Source: Patellaria atrata CBS 101060
Taxonomy: Eukaryota > Ascomycota > Dothideomycetes > Patellariales > Patellariaceae
Length of the DNA: 64,000 bases
NCBI GenBank assembly: GCA_010093705.1
Contig: MU006102.1
Span: 247,947 to 311,946 of the forward strand
Direction of reading: 5' to 3'
Position numbers and translations under genes: made by a program. This document shows positions 34,441 to 47,394 of the stretch, piece by piece. The notes beneath the pieces are model-generated. The model was not told where the DNA came from and ran no database searches. It worked only from the letters and a program-made list of their open reading frames with translations. Every line of letters begins with the position of its first letter. Within the stretch, counting starts at the first letter, position 1.

Positions 34441-36661
34441 CTAATCCCTTTCCTCCAACCGCGCCCTCAACTCCCCAACCTCCCGTCTCAACCCCTCGAT
34501 GACATCCCCCTGACTCGCCAACTGCCGATTCTGCTCCTCCAGCAGGGATTTAATATCCCCTAGCGTGGACTTCAGCGTCTCCGCCGCGCCCGCCGTAGAG
34601 GTAGCGCGCGCTCTAGGTTCCTGCTCCTGTTGTTCGCGCTGCACGGGCGGGTCGATGGTGGATGAAGTCGCGGGGTCAGGTGTGTCGATCGGGTCCAGTT
34701 TCGGTGCCGATTCCTGTTTCGGGCTCTTCGCCAACCGCGGGATAAATTCCGGGGATTTGGATATATGCGGGCCGGAGGTTTTCATCTCCATGTGCTCTGC
34801 TACCGATTTACGCGAGACGTCCTCGAAGCCGGACGTTTCATCCTCGTCGTCCTCGTCGTCGTTGTCTGCGAACTTGGACGCCGCGGATTCCATGCTGGCT
34901 TTGTTGTCTTTGATGTCTTGAGAGCGGGGGACGGAGGCCGCTTGTGCCGATTTCGGAGGTTTTTCTTCCTTCTTCTGTAGGACTGGGGATGCGGCGGACG
35001 CGGCGGGTTTAGCTTCTGCGGCGCTGGAGGTGTGGGCGTGATAGTTCGCTGGGACTTCTTCTGCTTCGCCGCCGTCATAGACACTCTCGAGGTTGATTTT
35101 TGGCGGGAGTTGGGCTTCGGCGCCGTCGAAGAACTCGGCGGCAGACATGGCGGGGTTCTTGCCGACGGTTGGGGGATAGATGTCGGATTGGAAGACTTCG
35201 GCGCGACGGGGGACGATGAAGGAGATGGGTTCGATGAAGGCGTCGTTAACGGTTTTGAAGCCGCGCATGACTTCGTTCTCGTGGAGGTTGATGCCGCGCT
35301 TGGGGAGGAAGGCGATGCCGCGTTGGGGATCGGCGGATTTGTATTCGGAGAGGTATTCGAACTTGTCGTTTTCGTATTCATAGTAGCGAATATTGCCGTC
35401 GCTATCATAATATTAACCTCGACATTGAATCTTTTATGCTAGGATATAATCTTACCCCTTTCCAGCTAGATAGAGCATTTGGGTTCCGTCATCCCAGAAC
35501 GGCATACAGACACCGGAGATGGAATCGAGAATTTGGAAACCGCCGATAGGTTCTCTCAGTGCTCTTGTATCCCAAAGACCTAATTGGCGATCACTCATAC
35601 GGGAGAACCCGGTCGTAGCGATTCGGTCATGTTCACCCATCCATACTGCACGGCTGTTTTTCGCACCAGGGTGTCCCGGAGTTTCTTGCACCGGCTTTTC
35701 TTGCCGTACATCCCAGATACGTAGCTTCTTGTCGCGGCTTGTTGTTACCATGAGTGATCCGTTTGCGCTCCATGATAGGGATTGCACGATGTCGTTGTGC
35801 TTGAGACTAAGCCTGGAGGTTCCTGCTTCCACGTCCCAGAGTTTGATAGTATAATCACCGGAGGAGCTTGCTAGGACGTTCGCAGCGGCTGGATTGAACA
35901 CTACATGCCCAACTTTTCTACTCAAACTCAGCTCTTGTTCCTGAGTAACTCTTTGTTACACTCGGGTTCGGTACTCACCGTGTGTGTCCTGTTAGCTTAG
36001 ACACAGGAGATACATCCGTAACATCTTCTTCCTCTGTATATAGTGTAAAGTTTTCGGGGACTTTCCAAATAAAGACCTTTAACCGATTAGTATCAAGGAT
36101 ATGTCGGGGACGAGGACATGTTTACTTTGCCATCGTCTGAGCCTGAGGCGATCAAAGAATCGTCGAATGGACTCCTACTCAAAGATGAGATTCCTGATCA
36201 TTCCTTCTCCCGAATATGCAAGTCAATGCCTACCAATCGGTATCCAGAACCGCAGCTGTGTGACCTCGAAACAATGGGATCTGCTCTGGTAGTCTGCCGC
36301 GCTCATTGATGGGAATGACAGCGAAAGCACCACCTCCGCTAGCCTCCCAATTGACAGATATATATTCTGGGTTCGCCTGTATGTTCTTTAGCTATAGAAT
36401 CTTTTTAACCGTAAAGCGTCTGCGAGGTCCGACCTTGATTATATTGCTGTCCCAGGCATTTTTCGAAATTCGTAGGTTATCGTAGCATTGTTCCTAACGT
36501 AGTATGAATATCGATCCTCGAGTATGTCCCTTATACATAAACTAACTTTCTTCGTCGATCGCCCGAAAACATGTCCTAGAAACAAACTGTCAGTGAGGCC
36601 TCTATATCACTCAGAGGCGAAACTTACGGTATTTAGACGCTCGAACAAAACGACCAGCCAT
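34441..36661 (-). CDS. crn1: Coronin, actin-binding WD40 protein
   Basis: Exons: 36661-36628, 36575-36547, 36493-36434, 36376-36234, 36174-36126, 36076-35979, 35917-35456, 35401-34441, giving 611 residues. The N-terminus MAGRFVRASKYRHVFGRSTKK is the coronin signature (cited in part). WD40 blades follow (SGSDDGKVFIWKVPEN, LASSSGDYTIKLWDVEAG, TTSRDKKLRIWDVRQEK), then the coronin-specific block LPKRGINLHENEVMRGFK and PISFIVPRRAEVFQSDIYPP. A Ser/Pro/acidic unique region precedes a C-terminal coiled coil (LKSTLGDIKSLLEEQNRQL ... LRREVGELRARLEERD). Coronin cross-links F-actin and regulates Arp2/3 at cortical patches. Coding exons are crowded at the 5' end. Confidence 0.95.
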
Positions 36662-37672
36662 TTTTGAATTGATAAATTGACGCTACTAAAAGAATAACAA
36701 TAATACTGAAAAGTGACTCGCAAAGTGCCACGTCAATCCGTGAAATAGAGGCGAGAAGGAGCTATAAGTTACTCAGGTCGAAGGCGAGCGTCGCATGCGT
36801 CCTGAAACAATGTCGAAACAATCTTGGCACTGGTTGTCATCTCCACCTCACACTGTAGAACCTCCTAACCCAACCCCCACCTCTTCAATACAGCATCAGC
36901 GGTCTTTTTCAATTAATTGTTTGTATTCACGCTCCAATACTTGAGAGATAAAGAGACTTAAAAATATTCTCCAGAATCATCTGGCTCGGTCCTAGCAGTC
37001 ATCCGGTTCCCATATACCATACTGCACAACTCCTGTACATCCGCTAGAGACTATAACCTCCGCTTGTTAATGCATATCAAATTTTTGTGCGGGCGATTGT
37101 ATCTCCCTGCCAATCAAGTAGACGCCCTTTGAGCAAATGATATTACCTTCGTCGTTGGGTTTTAGCAGTCCTAGCTTACGGTATAATCGCTGTAACCCAA
37201 TGCCAAAATGTTATCAGTTCCGGCGTGATGCAGACATCCGAAATTCGGATAGTCAAGTAGGAATCAATCTCTATTCACACGTATAGTAAGCTAGGGGTAC
37301 TGCCACTAGGAAATAGTACCTTTTCTTTCATACTCTCTCAGATAGCATTCCTAAACATCTCTCTTCCATTGATCTCCAATTTTTGGTTGAGACTTTTGAT
37401 ATTGTCTTGATTTGCAGTTTGAATCGTCTTCGAGTCCCAATGGGTTTTACGTCTTATATATCATGATATTCTCATGAGCATGCATTGTTATCTTCTAATT
37501 GCGGGAAAGAGTAGTGCTCAGTGGAGGGGGAAAAAATGCTCAAGAGATCTTATATATTTCCAGTCATCATTCTAGTTCACCAAGCCGCACCCCCTCAATA
37601 CCTTACTCAAAAGAATGACATGAAGCACCACCGTCGATCCCGTCAGGAAAACACCTCACCCCTTATCTTTCC
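36662..37672. other. 1.0-kb intergenic region
   Basis: Coronin promoter side. No gene recognised. Confidence 0.5.
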
Positions 37673-38571
37673 CTACGAACAAAGCGCCGAGACAAACCCA
37701 AAGAAACCCCCAGCAATGGGATTAACCACACCCGCAATACTTCCCAGTGCTCCTCCCAAACGTCCACACCAATTGTCATCCCCACCATCCATGCTCACCT
37801 GGGCCTGGATGAATCCCCTAAAGTTTCCATTATACCACTTGTTAACAGAAACAAAATTAGTCTGTTCACCCCACCACTGGGTACCGCAATCATCACCATC
37901 GCGGGTATGAATGCACCAGTCGTGCTGCGTCCATTTCTGACCTTGGGAGGCTGCAGCGACTACAGCATCAACGTAGTGGTCACGTTCCTCCCATCCGTTG
38001 TACTGTCCGTTGGCCGAGATGGAGATGGTGCGGTGACGTGGACCGGAGGAGGTGCCTTGGCGGACGATATCTTGGGTATCCGTCTGGCAAATGTTGGGAT
38101 CGCATGAACCTTCATGACCTGAGGACTGTCAGTTGAGACTCTACAACAGAGCCTTCCGCTTGAAAGCAAATTGTAAAATAGGGAACGTGGTTCAGATAAG
38201 TCTCCTCATCAGGTCAGGAAATGGCCACACTTACAATAATCATACAAGCAATGATGAAGGGCATCGCACGGATTTGTCGTTCCATAATTGATACTGGTCC
38301 TCCCGAAGGTGACGTGGGTCTGCGTATCTCTCTTGACAATCGCACCATGCTCCGTTCCGTTCGGAAAACGTCTGTTGTAATCTTCGGAACCTGGCTCCAT
38401 TCCCGCTTTGAAGCGGATCAGCAATCCGTCGGGTGTCTCATACGTCTCACAGTTCTCGGCAGCTTCGCACATAGCTAGCTGCTCGGGGTGGATGGGAGAT
38501 TTAACGGCCGAGGTGGTTGGTACGGCGAGCGCAGTGCCAGCGAGCAGAGCGAAAAGTGTGGATGTGAGCAT
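37673..38571 (-). CDS. Secreted, Kex2-processed cysteine-rich protein, function unknown
   Basis: Exons: 38571-38235 and 38118-37673, giving 260 residues. A signal peptide (residues 1-16, LFALLAGTALA) is followed by a pro-region ending in Lys80-Arg81, a Kex2-type site. The predicted mature chain is about 179 residues with nine Cys: a cluster NPC..HHC..DYC..GSC..NIC near its start and later DWC, DDC, NWC and a final ALCS. It is rich in Trp and Gly, has one N-glycosylation sequon in the pro-region (NGT), and its last 35 residues are a glycine/alanine-rich hydrophobic stretch (GGALGSIAGVVNPIAGGFFG). The intron is supported by GTAAGT and a CTCAG acceptor that restore the cysteine-rich frame; without splicing the frame ends 8 residues later. 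I do not recognise a family. An extracellular effector-like or antimicrobial role is a guess. Confidence 0.8.
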
Positions 38572-40596
38572 CTTGATTATTATTGAGATGATGATCTAAA
38601 TCGAGATTGCTGGTTGTTGGTTCAAGAAGCTGCCGTAAAGAGTTTGGTTTAGCAGAACGATTGAGGAAGTGAGTCTGGCTGATGAGCTGGAGTGAATCTT
38701 TCTTTTGGTCTTCAGGGACCTTTTATATCTCTTCAAATGCCTCTTCTCGAAGAATACCTTGATGGGAAATAGAATCTCATTCCCCTTTTCATCTCTCTCA
38801 TGTCAGCATCTGGACCACTATTTCCCATTCAACCGCAAGACATCTCTACTCCCCATCACACGTCCATCTCCAAGTACCATCTCAACGTAGTACTGTAACC
38901 TCATCTCGCATACCATCACGGCATTCCCGAAGAGTCGGTCGAAGATCTTGGTAATCGCACCTAAACCACTTGAGGAAATCGATAAGATGCTAACTCAGAT
39001 TTCTCCGATTCCGAGAAGTCTTAATGATGAAAATATCACAACGCGATCTCATATCTTCTCGTGTCAGCATCTAGACCTCAGAGAACCCCCTTTCATATAG
39101 TTCTATACTCTAGCCATCTCTGAGCGGTTCTACTCTATCTACCACCCGAGTTAGGCACATTCCAAGTCTCATCCCCATTGTAACGTTATACCAGCATCCC
39201 ATCCATCCTCTCCATCCCACCGAGGCGGTCCAGGGATCTTGAAAACAGGGAGCGCAGATGAGACAGATTCATTCCAGTATTACGATTGGGCCCTCCATTC
39301 ATCTATTCCAAACAAACGCCCTACATACCCAGTCAGTCCGCTGCAACCCCCATGTGGCGATCCCCCCATTTTCCCCCACACGGTTAGACTCTAATCGCCT
39401 AGATTTTGGGTATAATGCTTATGAAGCTTCTTTCACCAACCCTATCGTAGAAAGCGTTAGACGCGTTCTAAGCGCTTTCTCCACGACGCACTCCAGATGG
39501 CAAAAATCGAGCTCTCCTTATGACGATTAGGGCGTCTGTTACGAACCCGTCCCTGCTGAGTCCAACTCGAGCTTCATCACGATGCTACTGTACCTTACCA
39601 GCTTTTTCCGCACCATCTCCGCTTCAAGTGACGTCTCGATACCAGCTCTCCCGCTCCAAGATCCAGCATCCCAATTGCGCGCCACACCCACCTTCACACC
39701 CACGTGGCGATCCTCGTATTCTGGGCGAGGTGCTTATTTTCCCCGTGGAGTGCTTATGCAGCTTGGTCTGGTTGAGCGCGCTATGACCAATGTCAGAGTT
39801 TAGTGCATGTGCGATTACTGATACTGATAGCTCTGCTGTTGTTTCGGATTCGGTTTCCACAGTGAGGGAAGGAAAGACGGGGGCCCGGGTTCGGGTTTGG
39901 ATCTTAGGGGGTGGAAATAGCGTGAGGGATGGGTTGGGGTTGGGAGTTGATGGTTGTGGTTGTGGTTGGTTCGTATAGCACATCGTTTTAACTTACCTTG
40001 GTTCTCACGGCTATCTTCGTTTCTGGTGGGGTCCAGCTGTGGAACTACCGCTCTGTACCAATCATGGAAGAAATGAAGGGTTTGTTCGGCCGAGGTGAGT
40101 TCTGGATAAAGATACGGATGTAGAGAAAGGTACAACCCCGTCTACAGCTATGACAGCAAGAACCGGAATACTCGGAAGCGATCCCGGACTCAGCCGCACT
40201 TCCAGATACGGATAGTTGGATATTACTAAGGTACTGTGGCGCATTTTGCCCCTTGGTACCTTAAGGCAGAGGAGGAGAGGTAGTGTAATCATGTCGTTGC
40301 TTATACTTCTCGTTTCGCTGACGGTTCATGCTTTGCACCTCGTATCAGGTAGACTCAACATACACAAGCGAGAGTGAAAGGCGGAGCTTGGGGTTAAATC
40401 CGAGCGGGTAACATTATAGCATAGGTAGAGTAGTAAGGAGGAGACAAATATAGTTTCCGTGGATCATATTACACATGCATCCAGCAACACAACAAGTCTT
40501 CATCGTCCCCAGATCAGCGCCACATATTCCACTCCCTTGAAATACCCCTAGAGGAATATACAGTGCCAGTAACAGAGGAGCGACGAGTCGCACCCC
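38572..40596. other. 2.0-kb intergenic region
   Basis: No supportable gene. Several open frames up to 119 codons lack domains and overlap one another on both strands. Confidence 0.5.
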
Positions 40597-41994
40597 TTAA
40601 ACAACAGCATCGGGCCTCTCAGCCCTCCTCTTCGCCGTCCCAACCCCACTGACACCGCGTCCCTGGTTCTCGCCCAACCACGGCTTCACCGCCTCGCCGA
40701 GCACGCTCTCGCTCATGAAATAGACAAAGCAGCCCGTGATTATGCACACGAAAGCGATGGGATACATCCAATGCACGGGGACCCCAAACACCTTAACGCC
40801 AATAATGACGCCCCAAAAATTCGCCGTGAGGAGAGAGATGTTGAAGAAGGCCGCCGAAGCTAGTCTAAACATCAGCGGGGCGAGGGAGTAGAACATGAAG
40901 AGCACGAGGGTATATCCGACCAAGTACCCCGCGACCTGGCCGTCCCAAGTGGCAGAGCGGAAGGAGGCACGGTCGAAGATCCCGGCTTGCGTGCCGTTGA
41001 TGAACATGGCCCAGAAGGCGAGTTGGCCCACGACCTCGTACATGGGGCGCTTGCTGACGAGGAATTCCTCGAAGACGTTGCTGAGGCCATAGAAAGTGGC
41101 GCCGAGGAGGGCGAAGAGGTCGCCTTTGAGGGCGTCGGCGGCGGTGCCGCCGTTGCTGCCGGTGAGGTGGTCCGAGCCGAGGAGGATGCCCATGCCGCCG
41201 CAGCAGACGAGGATGCCGGCGTATTGGGTCGCGTGATAGCGGACTCGCAGGAGGAGGAAGGAGATTGTTACTACGACTACTATGGCCCAGAAGTTTATGA
41301 GTTGGCAGCTTAGAATGTTGGAGTCTGGATTAAAGTGTTAGTATGGGAATACATGTTGGAGTCCTGAAAGTTGGCTGACTTACATTGATAAGCAAGCACG
41401 ACGAAGTAATTCCCCTCGACGTCTAGGAAAGCGAGAATGAAATACTTCCACCCGTCGTGGAGGATGATGTTGCGCCATTTCTTGAAGCCGTACTTGTAAA
41501 GAGTAAAACCGGTATATACAATGTTCAAAAGAACGTAGTTGAAGAAACTTTGGAAGGCGGGGATGCTAGTCTTCTTGCGAGACAATAGTCCAGAGAAAGT
41601 ATTGGTGCTAGTAATACACAAAGCCAGGACCTGCCTATGATATATATTATCAGATTGAGTGTCTCGTCAAATGATTGTTTGGTGGAGCATACCCAAGCAA
41701 TAAAACAATCCAAAACTGCCTCGTTTTCATATAGGCGAACCAGTTCCGCTTTGGCTTGATATCAGCCCTGTCTAACCCATCACCAGCGTAAGCATCGCCA
41801 GACGCATCAAGGAGCTCTGGAGTTCCATGACCACTAGCTTGCCCATTTCCAGAGCCGCCGTGGTCAAGAGGTCCAGCTTCCCCATCGACGTATTTGGGTC
41901 TAACATGGGTGGTATCAAGCGGAACCGGTTCAGCACTAGTCGAAGCTCTTCGCTCATCGCTATCAGAGCTACGTCCAAGGACAGAGGGACTCAT
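40597..41994 (-). CDS. SLC35F1/F2-type solute carrier (DMT superfamily, DUF914)
   Basis: Exons: 41994-41693, 41634-41384, 41324-40597, giving 426 residues from the first in-frame ATG. The N-terminal 80 residues are hydrophilic and Ser/Asp/Gly-rich, then ten membrane segments follow from TRQFWIVLLLGQVLALCI onward. Family features include TFSGLLSRKKTSIPAFQSFFNY, EGNYFVVLAYQYSNILSCQL, LGATFYGLSNVFEEF and a C-terminal SESVLG. The family sits in the endomembrane or plasma membrane; its substrates are poorly known. The frame stays open upstream of 41994 for about 55 codons to a TAA, without an ATG, and a CTGAC...CCACAG acceptor-like site near 42140 suggests an upstream coding exon that I could not place, so the true start may lie further right. 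Confidence 0.85.
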
Positions 41995-43209
41995 ATCGTC
42001 AGAATCCTCACTCGCGCTCGGTAACGGTTCGTAAATGATATTTAGATCTCGCCGAAGATAATCGCGTTGACGTTCTGTCTGGAGCTTTTCGGGCGTGAAG
42101 TGAGCGCAAAACTCCAAAAGTCGCTCACTGTACCGGGTGACTGTGGAAGTCAGGTTGGAAAGAAGGGAAAGAGATGAGGAGGTGGGGAACCCATTGCCCT
42201 TATGTTATAGTAGCGGTTGGAAAAAAGAATTTTAAGCTTGGCACCTGCGAAGGCGATGGTGTGGATTGGGGAAGGTCGACGATCGTGACGCCCTGCCAGT
42301 GGTGAACTAGGTTTCTTAGTGGGATGCTAATTCGGTTGATTGCAGGTTTCTATCATGACGATATATCATTTGTCAACAACTTCATATCAGTTACTTACAT
42401 CTGAAGATGATTAAGCTAAGAAGATGAAAAAGGATGAGAGTTTGTACTCCATAAAATCCTAAGATGAGATGAAGTTTCCCGGCATCAAGCCGTCCCGTTT
42501 AGGCGATCCCGATGGCGAGGCACATTTCCTCCGGAAGCTTGACATCCACGCTATCACCCCCCTGGCAGCCGTCCCGAGAACCACGATTCACACATTTATA
42601 TCCGGCACCATCCCTGATCTTCAACCGATAACACGTTTCTGGCGTTTATTTATAACCCAAAACGTCTTTGTACGGGCTGAAACTAGATTGGCTACGATAA
42701 GACGATAATTGAATCGATTGAGCTAACTAATTTCACTAGATCAAGACAAAAAGCTGTCATATCGTAAGCCACAAAAGAGGTGGAGGGGGAGGGGGAAAGG
42801 GGGAGGGGGAAAAAGGGGGGGAACGGGGTTCTTGATTTGCCATCAAATGGTAAGAAACTTATTTGAAGCTGTTTTTTTTAGCGCTAGAAGTATTGTGCCC
42901 GAAACCTTGCTATGCTGTTTCCCTACCGGTAAAAGATATTATTGAACGAAATGAAAAATGCCACAAATGTTCAAGGGAGTGTGTAGGACGTAACCGATGC
43001 ACCAACTCGAACCTAGTATGCTGTCTATCCCTATTCGATTTCCATTCATTACGCCTTAAGCTTCTTTTCCCCAAAACCAAAACATCATACAGTCTAATGA
43101 GATTACAAACGCTGTCCACGCAAACTGTACAAAGGAGTGTTCTACGTTATGATTAACTCGAAACTTGCTATGAAGAGAGTGTGCTGGCTAGAAGAGAGAT
43201 ACGGATTTT
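41995..43209. other. 1.2-kb intergenic region
   Basis: Upstream part of the SLC35F-like gene (possibly an unplaced first exon in the first 400 bp) and a G+A-rich low-complexity stretch at 42780-42830. No other gene is seen. Confidence 0.45.
42780..42830. repeat. G/A-rich low-complexity tract
   Basis: A GGGGGAGGGGGAAAGGGGG-type stretch with several runs of five or more G, non-coding. Confidence 0.8.
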
Positions 43210-44016
43210 TCAATGGGCAGCCACGGCTGTTGCACTCCTAGGACGCTTGCTGAACCAATTTCGCTTTCGCTTCTCTTCAACAGCTGCTACTGTCAATGGG
43301 GCTTGAATCGGGATAGGAGGTAAAGCAGTTGTGGGTGGAGGTGGTATTCCTGCCCTCATAACTGGTTTCTTGCTTGCAACGGAAGCTTTGAGCTCAATTG
43401 GGTCTGGTTTTACAATGTCAGTTAATGAAGTCGGATAGTAAGAATGCTTACGTACGAGATGAGCCACTGGAGTCGGTTGCATCTGAATCATTTGAGCTTC
43501 CTACGCTATCTTCTACGTCAAGTTAGAAAATACCGTACAAAAAAGCAGTGGTGCAGTACCTTCAGCTGGCGGCGCAGCACGAGTGGATAGGGGACTGTTG
43601 CCATGAACCATGGACGAGGCTGCGCTCTGCTGGTTGAGATACGAACGTCTATGGTGCCTCGAAGTGGAAGCATGCGGATTGTAGCTATACGGTGCAGCGT
43701 GGTAAACTGAAGCCCTGTGCATAACAGATGTGATCGAGAGGTCACTATTGTTGCGAGCGAGTCCATGAGTTGGCCTGGGAGCAATTGATATCTCACTATT
43801 GGCTCGAGACATCGTGCTCCTTCTTTTGTTCATGGCCATTATTCTTGCTTTGTTCTCTGCATTATTCCAACTGGCAGGAGCGGTAGCAAGAGCATCCTGA
43901 GCAGCGTGAGTGGGAATATGTTTATACGGGACTGGTTTCGGTTTGTCAGAAGGTTCTGTCTTCTTGTGCTCATCCGCCGCCTTCTTAGCTCCTTTGATCT
44001 TCGAGAAAATAGACAT
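43210..44016 (-). CDS. Conserved fungal protein of unknown function, basic and Ser-rich
   Basis: Exons: 44016-43560, 43512-43456, 43403-43210, giving 235 residues. The N-terminus (MSIFSKIKGAKKAADEHKK, YKHIPTHAAQDAL, NKARIMAMNKRRS) resembles a small protein family that I recall as widespread but uncharacterised in filamentous ascomycetes. The middle is Ser/His/Arg-rich with repeated ARxxS and RRS sites that could be kinase targets. The C-terminus is proline-rich (IPPPPTTALPPIPIQAPL) and ends with a basic patch (EEKRKRNWFSKRPR). No domain, signal peptide or membrane span is seen. For intron 2 the donor GTACGT at 43455 keeps the frame; the overlapping GTAAGC four bases on would give a stop. Confidence 0.75.
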
Positions 44017-47000
44017 CGCTTATGGGGAAAAGATGGTTCAGTTGAATGAGATATTTGGGGCTGACAAGGAGGGTAGGCGTAAAGTGAGGGGTTGAAAGTG
44101 GAAGGGAGCGGGATGTCGCAGCTTATGGCGTAGGATTAATATCCATAAGGTTATATGGCCCAGACAATTGGTTTATCAATTTCGTACCCGTATATAGGAC
44201 AACGAGAGTGGGCCCAGGTTTTGATGATCAGCCTCTGAGCGATGGGAAGAGTAGGTTAGGAAAAGACCAGTGTTCCACGGCACAACACGGTCGGTCTTAA
44301 AGAACAAGGTCGTAGCAGCCTGGTAATAGACTTATGCAAGTTCAAGGTTTAGGAGATAGGCGATACGGGAAGAAATTGACGAAATTGACGAAATTGACGA
44401 GAGTACATGTACCAACCGATAACGAGTCCTTGAACTTCTGAAAACAAAGAGAAGCGACTGGTGAGACAGGAGTCTGAAAGTTTGACGACAGCACATAGGA
44501 TCACAAGAAACAGTTGAATCGGAAACTTGAGATGCAGAAATGTGCACGAGTAAAAAGCAACTGATCACCATAAATCCAACTACAGTGTTGAAAACTTGGT
44601 AGCCTTTCTTTGTACTTTCCGGCGCACCGCGTGCTTACATGTGGTGCTGTCCACATCTCTGGTAACTTGATAGCATTTCGCTAGGATCAGAATGCATGGT
44701 CGGAGGGAGAATGCAGATTATCAATGCTTGGATCATAGATAGAAGTTGATGTGGCTACAACGCCGCATTGCATGGCGCGCGACAACAATCGATTGACCAG
44801 CCGTTCGAGACACATGTATGCTTGGCGTGCCTATAGAACTATCACCATATGCAGTTGCCAGGTTCCTGGCTAGAGAATTGGGAATCAGCTTCGCACCAAA
44901 AACAGAAGCTCTTCGAAGCCTGATTTCAGGGTGGCGGAACGAACTTGACCCCCACTCAACGAGGGGATTTCCTTAATCGGCTGCTATCCATGTCCAATTC
45001 GATCCCAATTCGCAGCCTTTTCCTTAAACCCGCCTCGGGCTCAAACTGATCTGCATATTTCTAGCATTGCTCATCGACATACCGTACTTCCTGTATAGCA
45101 GGTCAAAGAGCAAAACTGTTTCGGAACTTAAGGGAAGATCAGGGTAGTTCAAGCCGCCGGGAAAGGAGGTGTTGTCGTAGTACCGTCTTCAGATTTAAGA
45201 TTAGAGAAGCATAGTATATGACCCAAGAGTTGCACCAATAAGACGAATTGCAATAGCTGTATGCGACCATTTGCGTATATCATCTTCAGCTGATAGATGC
45301 GCAGCCCCCAAGCATAATTGATAAAGCCATCAGCGGGCCCCACAAGCACTTGATCCGTGAGCTAGAGAATCTGTACCGACCCCTTTGGAGATGATCTTCT
45401 TTGTGAGATCAATAGACGCATTTGATGCGTCTCAAGTTTACTCAGCCCATCCTCATGCTCGTGCTTTTGCTCCGATAGCTGCTTAGGGACGGATATTCGT
45501 GGCAATGTGACACAATGAAACTATTTGTCGACGCCCTTCGCTAATGGGAGTACGGCGGTATAGCCAAGGTCAGCTCACGAGAGAAATTATCTTTCGGGCT
45601 CCTTGCGGGTGCAATGTTGCAAGTTGGATCAACACGTGTGTGCCCTTTATCAAAGCGAGATAGTACGTACCGCACTCCGTCCTGATGGTACTGTAGATTT
45701 TTTTTCTGTAAGCCTTTCCGAATCTGATGGATGCGATAACGATTTGATCTGCCTCAGGGCTTCCCTTAAGTAATTTACCAACGATGGACGAAACTAGAAA
45801 TTATAAATGCAGAGTTGGAACTACAAATGTGCGATGCGCCAATCTCTGCTTTCCCAGGCTTCCCCAGGAAGAGTTGGAAAAAGGACCACGACATAATGCC
45901 CCAACGTCCAGTTTCCGCAATGAAGTTGGGCGAAACGGTCCTAGATGAGAATTCCTCGGGTATGAAGTCAAGATCCTCACCAGGAGGAACTACCCTTCCC
46001 TTTCGCTGCATTCATCGCTTGATCGTGTCTGAAGTCTGTTATACAGGAAAAAGAATTACGCACGGCGCTCTCGAAGAATATGAACAAGCTAACAGTATCA
46101 ATCTGCTACTGTAATTCTATCCTCTAAGATGTCTCTGGCAACTCTGTACAGGAAATCTATAAACGTATAGAGTGCCCTTAACCGTACGTACGGCTTGATC
46201 GTACAGTTAATCGAGATGATAATTTCTGCGGAAACAGTCGTCCCCCAACATTTGTTTAGCAAGCGTGAAAAAGTCGAAGAATGCCGGTTGTGACAGTAAG
46301 AAGGATATTTAGATAAGTTGTCATATTAGAGATGCCGTGAATGGCTTATCCAAGTTGGACTCCTAGAGTCAGACTCTTGATCGCAACTGGTATATAAAAT
46401 CAAGACACTAACGAATAGGAATTAGACGATAGATAAATTGATCAAATTGGAAAAGACGAAAGTTTCTTACTGAATCGAGATCAATGTCAGCCATGATCTA
46501 TAGTTCAGATAACAAGTTATTAGGCATACATAGATACTTGAGAATCTGAGTAGTTGTCCGCACACACACAGTGATGAGGTAGAAATGAAAAGAGGAGATC
46601 CTCCGACACTAGAAGCCAACTAGAAGTACAAGTGCCCCTTGTACGATGAGGCAAACTGCCCCTAGATGATGCTATGTCGTCAGTGGTCTCCAGGAGAATG
46701 GAGGAAGAAGAATAGTAGTATATGAGGCGAATGGGAAAAGCGAAGAGTCGCAAAAGATTTCCAGACGAGCCAAGATCGACCTGCCTGGTGACGACAGCCA
46801 TCAAGAGGGACTTTCACTCCAAAAAGCTTCAACCTTCGAAATTCCCCGTGTGCATCGGACGCCATCTGCTATCTTCTGCTCACGCGGCTATTGTATATTC
46901 ACAAACTAGAAATAACCTCTTTTTTCGCTTGTCGTTGTCTCGAACCGCATTGACGCCTCAAGGCGGCATCTGCCTACCTAGCTTTATCCACTAAGTTTTA

Positions 47001-47394
47001 CTGTACAGATTCTTAGCCGCGCCCGCCCCTAAACACCGATCGCGGCATACCGATTTCTGCAAACACGACGCGCCAAACGGTCGTCGATTCAACCTCAACG
47101 CGATACCCTACCTCATCAAGCCATCGGAAACAGTCGCCAGTGACACGAGGACTCTTTCACCCAAGGTGTATCGCATGCGCCGAGCCCGGTCACAGTCTCG
47201 GGCCCCGATCTTCATATCACCTGCCTTTGCGCATGCCTAGCCAGCAGACCTTCGACCACTCTACGATTCCAACTTCTATCGATCATCATCTTCATCGGAA
47301 GATCGCGCGAGTCCAAACTCCCATCTTCCTCACTCCCGAGGGTTCGCTTCCGCAACCCAACCGGGAGTGACGGGGGTGCAAACCAGCTCCGATT
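44017..47394. other. 3.4-kb gene-poor region
   Basis: No gene could be supported. A 9-bp repeat lies at 44372-44400. A minus-strand frame of 78 codons at 45775-46011 reads like protein but is unidentified. 46140-46310 contains GTAC-rich DNA and a segment similar to 12841-12895. The last 350 bp are probably the PP4R3 promoter and leader. Confidence 0.5.
44372..44400. repeat. (GAAATTGAC)3 tandem repeat
   Basis: Three perfect 9-bp units in a row in intergenic DNA upstream of the uncharacterised gene at 43210-44016. Confidence 0.85.

Noticed and set aside
45149-45349. 66-codon minus-strand frame (LVGPADGFINYAWG)
   Set aside because: Looks slightly protein-like but is short, has no recognisable family and no convincing splice partners.
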